In this document: positions 8,717-18,174 of the stretch, in pieces | Numbering within the stretch: the first letter of the stretch is position 1 | Layout of the letters: every line of letters starts with the position of its first letter | Origin: Bryobacteraceae bacterium | GTDB lineage: Bacteria > Acidobacteriota > Terriglobia > Bryobacterales > Bryobacteraceae | Assembly: GCA_026002855.1 (NCBI GenBank) | Contig: BPGD01000001.1 | Coordinates: 1,391,972 to 1,455,971, forward strand | Direction of reading: 5' to 3' | DNA: 64,000 nt | Notes under the pieces: generated by a model | Database searches by the model: none | The model's input: the letters and a program-made list of their open reading frames with translations, nothing else | What the model was told of the DNA's origin: nothing | Translations under genes and position numbers: made by a program

Positions 8717-9892
8717 CTACAAGGCCGCGCGGAAGCGCGCCGCTTCGCGGACGATCGCCTCGGCCATCCCGGTGGTGGTCGAAGAGCCGCCCATGTCGTA
8801 GGTGCGGACCTCGCCGCGGCGGACCACTTCTTCCACGGCCTTGTGGATGGCTGCCTCCACGGCCTTCTCGCCCAGCCAGCCGACCATCATCGCCGCGGCC
8901 AGAATGGCGGCGATCGGGTTCACCCTATTGAGGCCCGCGTATTTCGGCGCGAAGCCGTGCGTCGGCTCGAAGACCGCGTAGCGGTCGCCGATGTTGCCGC
9001 TGTAGGCGAAACCCATGCCGCCGACGAGCTGGGCGCAGAGATCGCAGAGAATGTCGCCGTAGAGATTGGTGGTGACGATGACGTCGTAGTTGAGCGGGTT
9101 CTTCCGCAGCCCCATGCAGATGGCATCGACGTTGGCGGTGTCGAACTCGATGTCCGGCTACAGAGCCGCCACTTCGGTGGCCTGTTCGAGGAACAGCCCG
9201 CAGGTGGCGCGCAGCACGTTTGCCTTGTGCACGGCGGTGACCTTGCGGCGGCCGTTGCGGCGGGCGAATTCAAAGGCCGCCTGGACGATGCGGCGCGAGG
9301 CGCGCGCGGTGATGGAGCGGATCGAAATGGGCGCGTCGCGCGGGATGCGGGACATGGCCTTCTCGGCATAGAAGGCTTCCGGTACCTGGGGAAATTCCAC
9401 GCCGACGTACATGCCCTCGGTATTTTCGCGGAAGACGACGATGTCGATCCCTTCGCGGTAGTTGAGCGGGTTGCCGGCGATGGCGCGGCAGGGGCGCTGG
9501 CAGATGTACGGATCCAGCAGTTGCCGCATGCGGACGATGGGACTGCGGCAGGTGAGGCCTCGGCCCTGGAGTTCTGGAGCGAGTTCGCGGGCCGCTTCCG
9601 CGGCGGGCTTCGAGGTGATGGCGCCGAAGAAGGCGCACTCGGTGCGCGCCAGCAGGTCGAGCGTGCGCTGCGGCAGCGCGTCTGCCTCGGTCAGCCAACA
9701 GTGCCAGCCGATGTCGCCGTGATGATAGTCGGCTTCCAAACCGGCGGATTCGATGCCGGCGCTCAGGGCATCGTGAGAGCCGGGAACAATAAGGGCCTGG
9801 CGGCGCTCGACAGCGGCGCGGAGACGGGACGCGCGATCAGACAGGGATCGTTCGCTCCTTCCCTCCAGAGAACCGCTTCGGGCGCGGAACAT
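8717..9892 (-). pseudogene. Isocitrate/isopropylmalate dehydrogenase interrupted by one in-frame TAG
   Basis: The frame encodes a beta-decarboxylating dehydrogenase in two parts separated by TAG at 9160-9158 (codon 245 of 392). Before it are RENTEGMYVGVEF, ITARASRRIVQAAFE and the catalytic-Lys region TAVHKANVL. After it, in the same frame, come PDIEFDTANVDA, the metal-binding NLYGDILCDL and EPTHGFAPKYAG. Both halves are otherwise intact. Relatives usually have Tyr or His before PDI, so TAC or TAT to TAG by one change is plausible. The gene follows rnc on the same strand, 28 bases away. The start at 9892 lacks a clear Shine-Dalgarno sequence; an internal GTG is possible. It may be a nonsense mutant, an assembly error, or a gene read through at low level. 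Confidence 0.8.
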
Positions 9893-9920
9893 TCAGATGA
9901 ATTCGTCTGAAACAAAGGAT

Positions 9921-10667
9921 TCAGTTCGCCTGGCCGGGAGCGCCGGGGGGCTCGGCGGGCTCGGCGCGGAGCTGCTCGAGCAGCAGCGCCGCAGCCTTCT
10001 GCGAGGCCGCCTTCTTGGAGGTGGCCTGCGCGGCGGCGCTGCGGCCCGGGCCGAGGCGGGCCTCGACCGTGAACAGGCGGGCGTGCTCGGGACCGGACTG
10101 GGCAATGAGGGCGTAGCGGGGCATGGGCAGGCGGCGGGCCTGCGCCAGCTCCTGAAGGGCGTTCTTGGGATCCACGGGGATTTCGGCGGCGCTGGCGGCG
10201 GCGCTTTCCACGGCGGGCCACAGGTAGCGCTCGAGGAGGCGGCGGCAGACGTCGAGCCCCTCGCGGGGGCCCGCGTCGAGATAGATGGCGGCCAGCAGAG
10301 CCTCGAAGGCATCGGCCAGCAGGGTTTTCTTCGCCCGTCCGCCGCTGCGTTCCTCGCCCTTGCCGAGCTGGAGGTAGCTGCCGAGATCGAGCGCGAGCGC
10401 GACCTCGTAAAGGCGCGAGGAGCTCACCAGATGGGCCTTCAGGCGGGACAGGCCGCCTTCGCTCGCGCCGGGCACGAGCCGGAAGACGAACTCGGAAGCG
10501 AGAAAGCCGAGGATCGAATCGCCGAGAAACTCGAGCAGCTCATTGTGCTGGATGTCGGCGGCCGATTCGGCGCGCAGAGACTTGTGCGTGAGCGCGCGGA
10601 GGAGCAGGTCCCGGTTGCGGAACTGATAGCCGATGCGGGATTCCAGCTCCTCCGGCGGAGACGGCAT
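9921..10667 (-). CDS. rnc: Ribonuclease III
   Basis: 248-residue double-stranded-RNA endonuclease that matures rRNA and cuts structured mRNAs. The catalytic domain (about 5-155) contains the signature HNELLEFLGDS (41-51) with acidic residues Glu46 and Asp50, and the second acidic pair Asp119 and Glu122 in LLADAFEALLAAIYLD. A C-terminal dsRNA-binding domain (about 165-245) ends with SKKAASQKAAALLLEQL. The usual Arg in NERLEFLGDS is Leu here, a small deviation in an otherwise standard protein. It starts four bases after the stop of an exported TPR gene on the same strand, so the two are probably co-transcribed. Confidence 0.95.
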   Translation of the reverse strand: MPSPPEELESRIGYQFRNRDLLLRALTHKSLRAESAADIQHNELLEFLGDSILGFLASEFVFRLVPGASEGGLSRLKAHLVSSSRLYEVALALDLGSYLQLGKGEERSGGRAKKTLLADAFEALLAAIYLDAGPREGLDVCRRLLERYLWPAVESAAASAAEIPVDPKNALQELAQARRLPMPRYALIAQSGPEHARLFTVEARLGPGRSAAAQATSKKAASQKAAALLLEQLRAEPAEPPGAPGQAN

Positions 10668-10671
10668 GGAG

Positions 10672-11448
10672 CTACCTGGCGGCTTCCGCCTTTTTCTTGT
10701 TGGCGTCGACCTTGAGCTGCGCGGCCACGTTTTTCACCTGGGCCACGGCGTTGGGGTCGTTGAGCACCTTGTCGAGCACGGCGAGCGCGTCGTCGGGCTT
10801 GCCGGACTGAATCTGGCAGTTGGCCAGGCGGACCAGCAGGGTGGGGTCCTGCTGCTGCGCGAGCGAGGCGGCGGTGGAAAGCTCCGACGTGCAGGCGGCG
10901 TAGTTCTTGCGGACCAGGGCGGCGAGGCCGAGCGCTTCATGCGCCTGGGCGAGGAAGTCTTTCCTGGCCGCCTCCCACTGCTCGTCGCTGATGTCGGGGC
11001 GCGGCTTGGGCGAGGAGTTGACGAGCTCCATCGCCTGTTTGGCGAGCTTTTCCGCGCGGCCGAGTTTTTCTTCGCGGTCGAGATCGAACTCCTGGGTGCG
11101 GAGAGCGAGCCCGTTGGCGATCATGAGCATGGCGCCGTAGAACTTCGGGTCGGCCTCCAGGGCCTGTTCGGCCCAGACGATGGCGTTTTCGAGATCGCCT
11201 TTCTGCTGATACGAAAAGGCGCCGATGTAGAAGGCTGTGGCCTTGAAGTCGGTGTCGGCGAACCTGGTGACGAAGTCCTTGGCGGCCGCAATGCGGTCGT
11301 CGGGGTTCTGGGCGTTGAAGATGGCCTGGAGCGCCTCGACTTCTTTCTGGCTCTTTGGCTGCGGCTGCTTCGGATTGGCGGTTTGAGCGGGGACGACACA
11401 TGCCGCCAGGGCGGCGAACAGGAGGGTGCGAATCAGGGGACGAATCAT
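10672..11448 (-). CDS. Exported TPR-repeat protein
   Basis: 258 residues with a signal peptide (MIRPLIRTLLFAALAACVVPAQ) and a chain of TPR-like helical pairs, for example AFYIGAFSYQQKGDLENAIVWAEQALEADP split around residues 70-100, and ALAVLDKVLNDPNA near the C-terminus. The tail is Lys/Ala-rich. TPRs mediate protein-protein contacts; a periplasmic scaffold role is inferred. It lies between another exported TPR gene (29 bases upstream) and rnc (four bases downstream), all on the minus strand, so an operon is likely. No specific function can be assigned. Confidence 0.75.
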   Translation of the reverse strand: MIRPLIRTLLFAALAACVVPAQTANPKQPQPKSQKEVEALQAIFNAQNPDDRIAAAKDFVTRFADTDFKATAFYIGAFSYQQKGDLENAIVWAEQALEADPKFYGAMLMIANGLALRTQEFDLDREEKLGRAEKLAKQAMELVNSSPKPRPDISDEQWEAARKDFLAQAHEALGLAALVRKNYAACTSELSTAASLAQQQDPTLLVRLANCQIQSGKPDDALAVLDKVLNDPNAVAQVKNVAAQLKVDANKKKAEAAR

Positions 11449-11477
11449 GTTGCGGTTTCCTTTTACCTAAGAGAAAA

Positions 11478-12971
11478 TCACGGCGCCTCGCGCTGTTTCA
11501 ACTGCTCGGTCACCTGGGCGAGCTCGGAGCGGGCGGCGTTGCGGGCGGCCTCGCTGGCACCTTCGACCGAGAGGGCGGCCTGGTAGTGGCGCACGGCCGT
11601 TTCCGGATCGTGGGCGGCGCGGGCCAGCCGGCCGAGGTAGACGAGCGCCCAGGCGCGCTCGAAGGGTTCCGGGTCGAGTTCGAGCGTGCGCTCGAACCAT
11701 TGCTGGGAAAGATCGAACTGTTTCCGCTGGGCGGCGATGCGGCCGAGCCCATAAGCGGCGCGGGCCTTGAGCGGGCTCGCGGCGCTGGACGAGTACACGC
11801 GCCGGAAGAGCTCGCTGGCGGCGTCGAGGTCCCGCGCTTCGTAGAGCTTCTCGGCCTGTTCCAGGTCCTTCTCTTCCTGCGGCACGGCGGGCTCGGCGGC
11901 CTTGCGCGGCGCCGGCGCGGAAGCGAACTCGATCTTTTCGATGCGCCTGTCCTCGCGTGCGAGATCGATGGATTCGATCATCCGCCGGAAATACAGGTTG
12001 AAGGACTCTTCCTGTTTCTCGTAGGCCGGCAGGCCCTCGTAGAAGGCGGCCGTGAGGATGTAGCCTTCGCGCATGGCCTGGTCGACGATGGCCTGGCCCT
12101 GGGCGCGGTCGAGCCGGGCCTCGATGGCATAGACGGCGCTCTTGGCGGCGAGGCGGGAGAAATCGTTCTTGTACTCTTCGGGCAGCAGCGGTGCGGCGAG
12201 AGCGAGATCGGCGAGAGGCTTCTTGGCATCCAGCGAAGGGCCGTAGCGGATGACGAGGGGATCGATCAGGTGGTCGAGATAGGCTCGGCGGATGTCGCGC
12301 ACGCGAGGCCGGGCCGAGGGGGTGACGACGACGAAGAAGTCGTCGCCGAGCATGCGCGAGATGACGTAGTTGGGCGGCGCGAGAAGCTCGACGAAGATCT
12401 GGAAGCGGCGCCCGCGCAGGCCGGAGGTCGGGTTGCGGAGGTAGACGTTGGCTTCCAGGATGGCCTGCGTGACCGGTTCGTGGTACTGGGCAATGATCTG
12501 GTCAATGTAAGGCTGGGCGCGGCGGAACGCCTCTTCGAGTTCGGCCTCCTGATAGAAGCGCACGAGCAGCGGGACGAGCCCTTCCAGCGGCACCGTCTCC
12601 GGGGGCATCATCTGCGGGTGGAAGCGGGGCTTGAAGTTGGGCGGCCCGTCCAGGCAAAGGGCGAGGGTGACGTAGCGGCTGAGCTCGACGGCGGGCGAGT
12701 CGGCGCGGCGTTCCAGGATGAAGTCGCGGATTTTCTGGAGCGAGGGCGAGTTGCGCTGGGCGATCCATTCCCGCACCTGCCGGCGCAGCGGATGGTTGTT
12801 CGGCGACTGCATGCCCTCATCGAAGCCCGATGCATTGAGGGCGGCCATGACGGTGAACAGCGTCGGGGAGGCATCGAGCTGGCCGGAGGGCTCCTGGGCG
12901 CGCAGGAGTGGAAGCAGAAAAAGGGTGGCGGCGAGCAGGGATCGAGCTGGCAGGTTGGCCATCCGGAGCAT
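11478..12971 (-). CDS. Large exported TPR-repeat protein
   Basis: 497 residues from ATG 12971, chosen because GGGAG lies upstream and a signal peptide follows (residues 1-25, ending LLRAQ). ATG 12962 is an alternative; the longer frame upstream has no signal. The N-terminal two thirds are of unknown fold, with a beta-rich segment FFVVVTPSARPRVRDIRRAYLDH. The C-terminal 150 residues are clear TPRs (AEKLYEARDLDAASELFRRV, AYGLGRIAAQRKQFDLSQQW, ALVYLGRLARAAHDPETAVR). It heads the minus-strand cluster TPR, TPR, rnc, dehydrogenase. The role is probably periplasmic scaffolding; this is inferred only. Confidence 0.75.
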   Translation of the reverse strand: MLRMANLPARSLLAATLFLLPLLRAQEPSGQLDASPTLFTVMAALNASGFDEGMQSPNNHPLRRQVREWIAQRNSPSLQKIRDFILERRADSPAVELSRYVTLALCLDGPPNFKPRFHPQMMPPETVPLEGLVPLLVRFYQEAELEEAFRRAQPYIDQIIAQYHEPVTQAILEANVYLRNPTSGLRGRRFQIFVELLAPPNYVISRMLGDDFFVVVTPSARPRVRDIRRAYLDHLIDPLVIRYGPSLDAKKPLADLALAAPLLPEEYKNDFSRLAAKSAVYAIEARLDRAQGQAIVDQAMREGYILTAAFYEGLPAYEKQEESFNLYFRRMIESIDLAREDRRIEKIEFASAPAPRKAAEPAVPQEEKDLEQAEKLYEARDLDAASELFRRVYSSSAASPLKARAAYGLGRIAAQRKQFDLSQQWFERTLELDPEPFERAWALVYLGRLARAAHDPETAVRHYQAALSVEGASEAARNAARSELAQVTEQLKQREAP

Positions 12972-13158
12972 CGCCGTCTGCTCCCAGTGTAGCGGATTGG
13001 ACTCAACGGCCACGATGCCGGTAACGAGTACCGGATCAGGTCTTTGCTGGTACCGGAACCTCAATGGGGGCAAGGCCAAACCGGGTAGAATTGGGGATGC
13101 CTGTTGGGACGACGGGATTCGTGCGGGCTGACGCCGCCCGGCAAAGGAGGGATCCGTG

Positions 13159-14541
13159 ATGACATCAGGGGCGCGAAGCGCCACGGGTAAGGCCGCTCTG
13201 GCGGCTCTGGTTTGCTGGGGCGCCGCATGCGGACAGTGGGGTGTGGGCGGAGCGGGCGGCGGCGTGCCGGGTGGAGGCGATCCCGGCCAGATGGATCCGT
13301 CGAGGTTTGCTTTCCGGCCCTGGATTTCCGCCAATGGGACGTATTCCCAGGTGCTGGGAACGGACCAGGTTCCAGCCGGTGCCAGGAGAAATTTCTACGG
13401 CTATGGAGGGGCGGCGGGACTGAGCGGCGGCAAGAGCTGGGAGCGGACCTCCGTGGGGCTCTTCTATACGGCGAACTACCAACGTTACAGCGGGAGCTCG
13501 TTTGCCGAGGGGATGAGCCAGGTGGGCGGCATTTCGGTGTCCCACCGGATGAGCGACAGCGTGAGTGTGTTTGCCACACAGATGGCGGGTTCGAGCCTGG
13601 GTGGATTCGGTTACGGAGCGCCCGCAGGGGTTTTCGGCGGATGGGGACTGGCCGGGACCGGTCTGCTGAGCGATGCGGGCCTGTTTGCCGCCCCGCTGGG
13701 GGACCTGGCAGGCAACGGCCTGGTGGACAATGAGCTTTTCAATACGAGAGTCAATTTCTATGGGACCTCGGGCGGCCTGAGTTATCAGCCCAATCTGCGA
13801 TGGGCTTTCAGCGGCAGCGGTCAGGCCGGGTATGTGCGGCGCAAAGGGCGCGGGCTGAGAGACCTGAACTCGGCGGGAGCCTTCGGCAACGCTTCCTACC
13901 GCATCAGCCGCCAGACGACGGTAGGCGCGGTCTATGGCTTCAGCACTTTTTCCTACCCAAAGGTTTTCGGAGGCAACCGGGCGCACTTTGCCGGACTGAC
14001 GTTGAGCCACGAGCTCTCGCCCCAGACGCGTCTGACGCTCAGATTCGGCGGCTACCGGATGGACACGACATTTCTGGGCAGCGTCGCGGTGGATCCGGAA
14101 ATCGCGGCGCTGCTGGGGGTGAGCACGCAAATCGAAGTGCAGAAGAGGCAGTTTTATGGGTGGCAGGGGATGGCCACCTTGAGCCGGAGCTGGCGGGCGT
14201 GGGGCGCCAGCGTGGGCTACACGCACGGGTTGAATCCTGGCAACGGCGTGATTCTGGCATCGAGACGGGACTCCGTCTACGGGTCGGCCGGGCGGACGAT
14301 CGGCCGGGTTAGCCTCGGGCTTTATGGGGGATATTACCGGTGGAGCGGATTGCTCCAGCGGTCGGAACTGAAGAGCGGGAACTTCGGGGCGAGCACGGGG
14401 CTGAGGCTGGTGAAGGACCTGTATTTGGGCCTGAACGGCGGCTATTCGTTCTTCGACACGACGGCGCAGCCGCGGCGTTGGCAGCGCTTTGCGAGCGTGC
14501 ACCTGACCTGGAGCCCGAGCGCGGCCGCGTTCCGTTTCTAG
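13159..14541 (+). CDS. Outer-membrane beta-barrel protein, probably polysaccharide-associated
   Basis: 460 residues from ATG 13159, supported by AAAGGAGG seven to nine bases upstream; a GTG directly before it is too close to that site. A signal peptide and a Gly-rich linker (GVGGAGGGVPGGGD) precede about 400 residues of alternating amphipathic strands rich in Gly, Tyr, Ser and Phe, such as GLSYQPNLRWAFSGSGQ and GVSTQIEVQKRQFYGWQ. The chain ends SPSAAAFRF, a terminal aromatic typical of outer-membrane barrels. It faces the deacetylase/dehydrogenase/GT4 operon tail to tail with a 4-base overlap. A role in exopolysaccharide export or anchoring is inferred from position. Confidence 0.7.
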   Translation: MTSGARSATGKAALAALVCWGAACGQWGVGGAGGGVPGGGDPGQMDPSRFAFRPWISANGTYSQVLGTDQVPAGARRNFYGYGGAAGLSGGKSWERTSVGLFYTANYQRYSGSSFAEGMSQVGGISVSHRMSDSVSVFATQMAGSSLGGFGYGAPAGVFGGWGLAGTGLLSDAGLFAAPLGDLAGNGLVDNELFNTRVNFYGTSGGLSYQPNLRWAFSGSGQAGYVRRKGRGLRDLNSAGAFGNASYRISRQTTVGAVYGFSTFSYPKVFGGNRAHFAGLTLSHELSPQTRLTLRFGGYRMDTTFLGSVAVDPEIAALLGVSTQIEVQKRQFYGWQGMATLSRSWRAWGASVGYTHGLNPGNGVILASRRDSVYGSAGRTIGRVSLGLYGGYYRWSGLLQRSELKSGNFGASTGLRLVKDLYLGLNGGYSFFDTTAQPRRWQRFASVHLTWSPSAAAFRF

Positions 14542-15410
14542 GGGCGGCCAGCCCGGGCAGGCAAGAGCGGATAGGCGCCCTGGGGCGGGCAGACCTCCCC
14601 GAGCGGCCCGAAAGGAAATTCACTCATGAGGCGGGCCAGCTTGGGCCCCATGGTTCGCAGACCGAGGTAGGTGCGAAGGCGCGCCAACAGGCCCGAGGCG
14701 AGACGCGGCTGGGCTGTGTCAAACTCCCAGGGGTGGAGGTAGAGACAGGCGGGCGCGCGGTGGACGTGGTTCAGCAGGCGGATGCTGGATGCCACGTACG
14801 AGTAAGGGAGAAGACGGAGATAGGCGCCTCCGCCGGCGGGCGCATTCCGGCCCGCGTGGAGCGGGACCGCCGCGGGCGGCACTTCAAGGATGGTTCCGGA
14901 AGGCGTCTGGAGACGGTGCGGGAAGAAGGGGTGGTCTGGAACGCCGTAGCGGTCGTGGCGAACCGGGTAGATGCTGGAATCCGTCTGGATGCCGCATTCA
15001 GCCAGGACCTCGAGGGCCCAGAACGAGCGGGCGGTGATGGAGAAGCTGGGGGCGCGGTAGGCGCGGGGGCGGATGCCGGCCGCCTGGGCGATGGCATCCA
15101 CGGCCATTTCCGTATCGCGGCGGAACTGCTGCGGGGTCAGGGAAAAGACAAGCGCATGAGCGAAGCTGTGGCAGCCGAGCTCATGGCCGGCTTCGGCGAT
15201 GCGGCGCACCAGCGCCGGCCGGCGCGCGGCCACCCAGCCCAGGATGAAGAACGTCGCGCGGACGCCCGCAGCGTCCAGCAGATCGAGCACGATGGCGGTG
15301 GCCTCCTCGACGCGGGAGGGGAAGGAGTCCCACCGGGCCGGGTCCACGGTGCGCTGGACCTCGGTGGGGTGGAAGTAGTCCTCGACGTCGATGGTGAGGA
15401 TGTTGGTCAT
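14538..15410 (-). CDS. XrtA-type polysaccharide deacetylase (NodB fold, DUF3473-like tail)
   Basis: 290 residues. The NodB homology domain begins at the N-terminus with TIDVEDYFHPTE (Asp8, Asp11) and has the zinc-binding HxxxH motif CHSFAH (His81, His85), plus RAPSFSI. The C-terminal part, with YLHPWEFD, matches the extension of deacetylases linked to XrtA/PEP-CTERM exopolysaccharide loci. The probable role is removal of N-acetyl groups from polysaccharide or a lipid-linked precursor. It is third in a minus-strand operon behind the GT4 gene and the nucleotide-sugar dehydrogenase (5-base gap). No exosortase is in the window. Sub-family assignment rests on the TIDVEDYF start and the C-terminal pattern. 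Confidence 0.85.
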   Translation of the reverse strand: MTNILTIDVEDYFHPTEVQRTVDPARWDSFPSRVEEATAIVLDLLDAAGVRATFFILGWVAARRPALVRRIAEAGHELGCHSFAHALVFSLTPQQFRRDTEMAVDAIAQAAGIRPRAYRAPSFSITARSFWALEVLAECGIQTDSSIYPVRHDRYGVPDHPFFPHRLQTPSGTILEVPPAAVPLHAGRNAPAGGGAYLRLLPYSYVASSIRLLNHVHRAPACLYLHPWEFDTAQPRLASGLLARLRTYLGLRTMGPKLARLMSEFPFGPLGEVCPPQGAYPLLPARAGRP

Positions 15411-15415
15411 CCGTG

Positions 15416-16750
15416 TCAGAGGCGGAGGATGTGCGGTTCCGGCCGGCCCTTGAGCGCGTTGCGCGTGTCGAGGATGAGCGGGGCGAGGCGGACGACGGCG
15501 TCGTAGTCGAACACGCGGTGGTCAGTGACGATGACGGCGCAGTCGCATGATGCGAGCGAGTCGAGCGGCTGCGAGTTCAGGGTGAGGTGATCCAGGCGCA
15601 GCACCGGCACGTAGGGGTCGGTGTAGGCGACCGTGGCGCCGCGCTGATGAAGCAGGTGAATGATGTCGAGCGCCGGAGACTCGCGGACATCGTCAATGTC
15701 CCGTTTGTAAGCGGCGCCCAGGATGTGGATGCGCGAGTTGCGCAACGGCTTGCACTGGTCGTTGAGAGCATCCTGAATGCGGGAGACGACCCAGCGCGGC
15801 ATATCGCCGTTGATGTGGCCGGCGAGCTCGATGAAGCGTGCTTCAATGCCCGCCTGCTTCGACTTCCACGAGAGGTAGAAGGGATCAATGGGAATGCAAT
15901 GGCCGCCGAGGCCTGGGCCGGGATAGAAGGGCATGAAGCCGAAGGGCTTGGTGGCGGCGGCGTCGATGACCTCCCAGACGTTGATGTTCATGCGGTGGCA
16001 CATGATGGCGAGCTCGTTCACCAGGCCGATGTTGATCATGCGGAACGTATTTTCGAGCAGCTTGACCATTTCGGCCACGACGGTGTTGCTGACCGGGACG
16101 ACGGTGTCGAGCGCCATGCCATAGAACGCCGCACCGATGGAGGTGCAGGCAGGGGTGATGCCGCCGACAACCTTGGGGATGTTCTTCGTCTGGTATTTCG
16201 GGTTGCCGGGATCGACGCGCTCGGGGGAAAAGCACAGGAAGAAATCCTGGCCCGCCTTGAGGCCTGCGCCCTCGAACATCGGCAACAGCAGTTCTTCGGT
16301 GGTGCCCGGGTAGGTGGTCGACTCGAGAATTACGAGCATGCCCGGATGGACGTGGCGGGCAATGGACTGAGCGGCGTTGACCACATAGCTCATGTCCGGG
16401 TCCTTGGTCTTCCGCAGCGGCGTGGGCACGGCGATGTTGATGGTGTCCAGCTCCGCCACGGCGGTGAAATCGGTGGTCGCGTGGAGCAGGCCGCGGGAGA
16501 CGAGATCGCGGACAGCGTCGGAAGAGACGTCCTGAACGTAACTCGAGCCCGAGTTGATCTGCTCGACCTTCTGGGGCGATACGTCGATGCCGGTCACGTG
16601 GAAGCCGGCCCGGGCGAACTCGACCGCCAGCGGCAGGCCGACGTAGCCGAGGCCGACGACGCCGACGCGGGCCGAGCGCGAGCGGATCTTTTCAAGCAGG
16701 GCGGCGCCCGCCGGGGAGAGGGCGGGCCGGGGCTGGGTCGACATGGCCAT
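15416..16750 (-). CDS. Nucleotide-sugar (UDP-HexNAc type) 6-dehydrogenase
   Basis: 444 residues. It would oxidise a UDP-hexosamine or UDP-glucose to the uronic acid with 2 NAD+. The Rossmann motif is VGLGYVGLP (32-40). The central domain has TTYPGTTEE and SPERVDPGNP (175-184). Active-site residues are in KLLENTFRMINI and GLGGHCIPIDPFY (Cys285). The motif pattern fits the WecC/TviB branch (UDP-ManNAc/GlcNAc dehydrogenase) better than UDP-glucose dehydrogenase. It begins 14 bases after the GT4 stop and ends 5 bases before the deacetylase. It probably supplies a uronic-acid sugar for the same polysaccharide. ATG 16744 is an alternative start. Confidence 0.9.
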   Translation of the reverse strand: MAMSTQPRPALSPAGAALLEKIRSRSARVGVVGLGYVGLPLAVEFARAGFHVTGIDVSPQKVEQINSGSSYVQDVSSDAVRDLVSRGLLHATTDFTAVAELDTINIAVPTPLRKTKDPDMSYVVNAAQSIARHVHPGMLVILESTTYPGTTEELLLPMFEGAGLKAGQDFFLCFSPERVDPGNPKYQTKNIPKVVGGITPACTSIGAAFYGMALDTVVPVSNTVVAEMVKLLENTFRMINIGLVNELAIMCHRMNINVWEVIDAAATKPFGFMPFYPGPGLGGHCIPIDPFYLSWKSKQAGIEARFIELAGHINGDMPRWVVSRIQDALNDQCKPLRNSRIHILGAAYKRDIDDVRESPALDIIHLLHQRGATVAYTDPYVPVLRLDHLTLNSQPLDSLASCDCAVIVTDHRVFDYDAVVRLAPLILDTRNALKGRPEPHILRL

Positions 16751-16764
16751 GGAAGTGAAAACTC

Positions 16765-18174
16765 TCAGTCTATTGCATCGGCAGGAGGCGCTTCCGGGAA
16801 GAGGCGTTGGCGAAGGATCCGGGCGTATTCGGCCACCAGACGGGGGCGCTCATATCGGGCAACCACATCCCGGCGGGTGCGGAAGGGAACAGTGCCCTCC
16901 AGGGCGTGACGGACCGCCTCCTCGAGGATCCGGCGGACAGCCTGGAGATCGTCGTGAGGCACACACCACCCGGCACCGGTTTCGGCGATCAGCCGGTCCA
17001 CTTCGCCGCCGCGGGGCGACAGGGCGATGATGGGCTTGCCGGAGGCGAGATACTCAAACAGCTTCCCCGGCAGGCTGAATTCGTTGGTCATGGTCAGCAA
17101 CAGATAGTCCGTGTCGGCGATGTGGCGGAGAGCCTCGGCCTGGGGAAGGAAGCCGAGCAGGCGGACCGATTCGCCGCGCCGGGCCAGCAGGCGCTGTTCG
17201 GTCTCCGAGATGCGGCCGATAAAGCGGGTCTCGATGCGGGAGCGGATGGCATCGGGGAGCCCTTCGAGCGCCTGGAAATAAAAGGCGGGAGAGGCGGTGC
17301 TGTAGGCGGTGCCGATGTGAGTAATGATGACCTTGTCGCGCTTCGGCCGTGGGGCGTCTTCGCTTCCGGCGAAGAGGGGCTTCAGGGCATCGGGGTCGTA
17401 GCCATTGTGGACGAGCGCGAATTTGGAGTCGGGCTCGGCGGGGTAGCGGGAGCGGATCTCGCGCAGGGAGGAAGCGGTGACGGCAACGACGAGATCCGAG
17501 AGGCGAACGGTCTCGCGCTCGATCTGTTCGGCGCGGCGGCGGATGGCGTCGCTGCGGAGGAATTCGAAATCGGTGAGATAGAAGCGGAGCCACTCGTCGC
17601 GGAAGTCGCTGATCAGCCGGAGCTGCGGAACGGCCCGCTTGAGCGCGTTGCCGATGAGGAAGACCGAGAACGGGGGGGCCGTGACCAGAACGGCGTCGAT
17701 CTGGCAGCGGCGGATGATGCGGCGGGCGGCGGCCACGGCGAATGGCGCCCAGACGACCTGGGGGTCAGGACAGAACACGCGGCGCGCCGCTTCGGCGAGG
17801 GCGGATTTCCAACGGGACGGCGGCGCTGGGGCGGAGTCAGCCTCTGAGCGGGGTGCTCCGCCCGCGACCCGCTCCCAAAGGCGCTTGCGCAGGTAGAAGG
17901 GCAGCTCCGGGGTGAAAGCCCGGTGGATGGAGACGGAGGGGGGCACGTGGGCCAGCAGTCCCGGATCCCGCACGGGCACGGCCGGATTGCGGGCGGCGAG
18001 CACATGGACATCGATACCGCAGGCGGGAAAGTACTTGGCCAGGCTGAGGGCCCGCATCACGGTGATTCCGCCGGCGGGCGGGAATGCGTAAGCGACGATG
18101 AGGAGCCGCGGGCGGCGCCGCGGCGGCGCGGCAGGCGCATCCTGCTCTGCGGCGCCCTCCAGGGGCGTGGACAT
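16765..18174 (-). CDS. GT4-family glycosyltransferase
   Basis: 469 residues from ATG 18174, chosen because GAGGAGGAG lies ten bases upstream; a longer in-frame start lacks one. GT-B fold: the N-terminal acceptor domain starts RLLIVAYAFPPAGGITVMRAL, and the C-terminal donor domain carries ITHIGTAY and the family signature LPGKLFEYLASGKPIIAL. A retaining transfer of a sugar from a nucleotide donor to a polysaccharide or lipid-linked oligosaccharide is expected at the cytoplasmic face. It heads the operon GT4, nucleotide-sugar dehydrogenase, deacetylase. Donor and linkage cannot be deduced. Confidence 0.87.
   Translation of the reverse strand: MSTPLEGAAEQDAPAAPPRRRPRLLIVAYAFPPAGGITVMRALSLAKYFPACGIDVHVLAARNPAVPVRDPGLLAHVPPSVSIHRAFTPELPFYLRKRLWERVAGGAPRSEADSAPAPPSRWKSALAEAARRVFCPDPQVVWAPFAVAAARRIIRRCQIDAVLVTAPPFSVFLIGNALKRAVPQLRLISDFRDEWLRFYLTDFEFLRSDAIRRRAEQIERETVRLSDLVVAVTASSLREIRSRYPAEPDSKFALVHNGYDPDALKPLFAGSEDAPRPKRDKVIITHIGTAYSTASPAFYFQALEGLPDAIRSRIETRFIGRISETEQRLLARRGESVRLLGFLPQAEALRHIADTDYLLLTMTNEFSLPGKLFEYLASGKPIIALSPRGGEVDRLIAETGAGWCVPHDDLQAVRRILEEAVRHALEGTVPFRTRRDVVARYERPRLVAEYARILRQRLFPEAPPADAID

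Noticed and set aside
9158-9160. UAG recoding (for example pyrrolysine) in the dehydrogenase
   Set aside because: TAG ends other genes here in the normal way (14541 and 35668), no Pyl genes are in the window, and the family has no known recoded residue. Mutation or error is simpler.
14538-15410. HpnK, the hopanoid-linked deacetylase
   Set aside because: HpnK belongs to the YdjC-like family. This protein has the NodB start TIDVEDYF and lies 46 kb from hpnJ in a polysaccharide operon.
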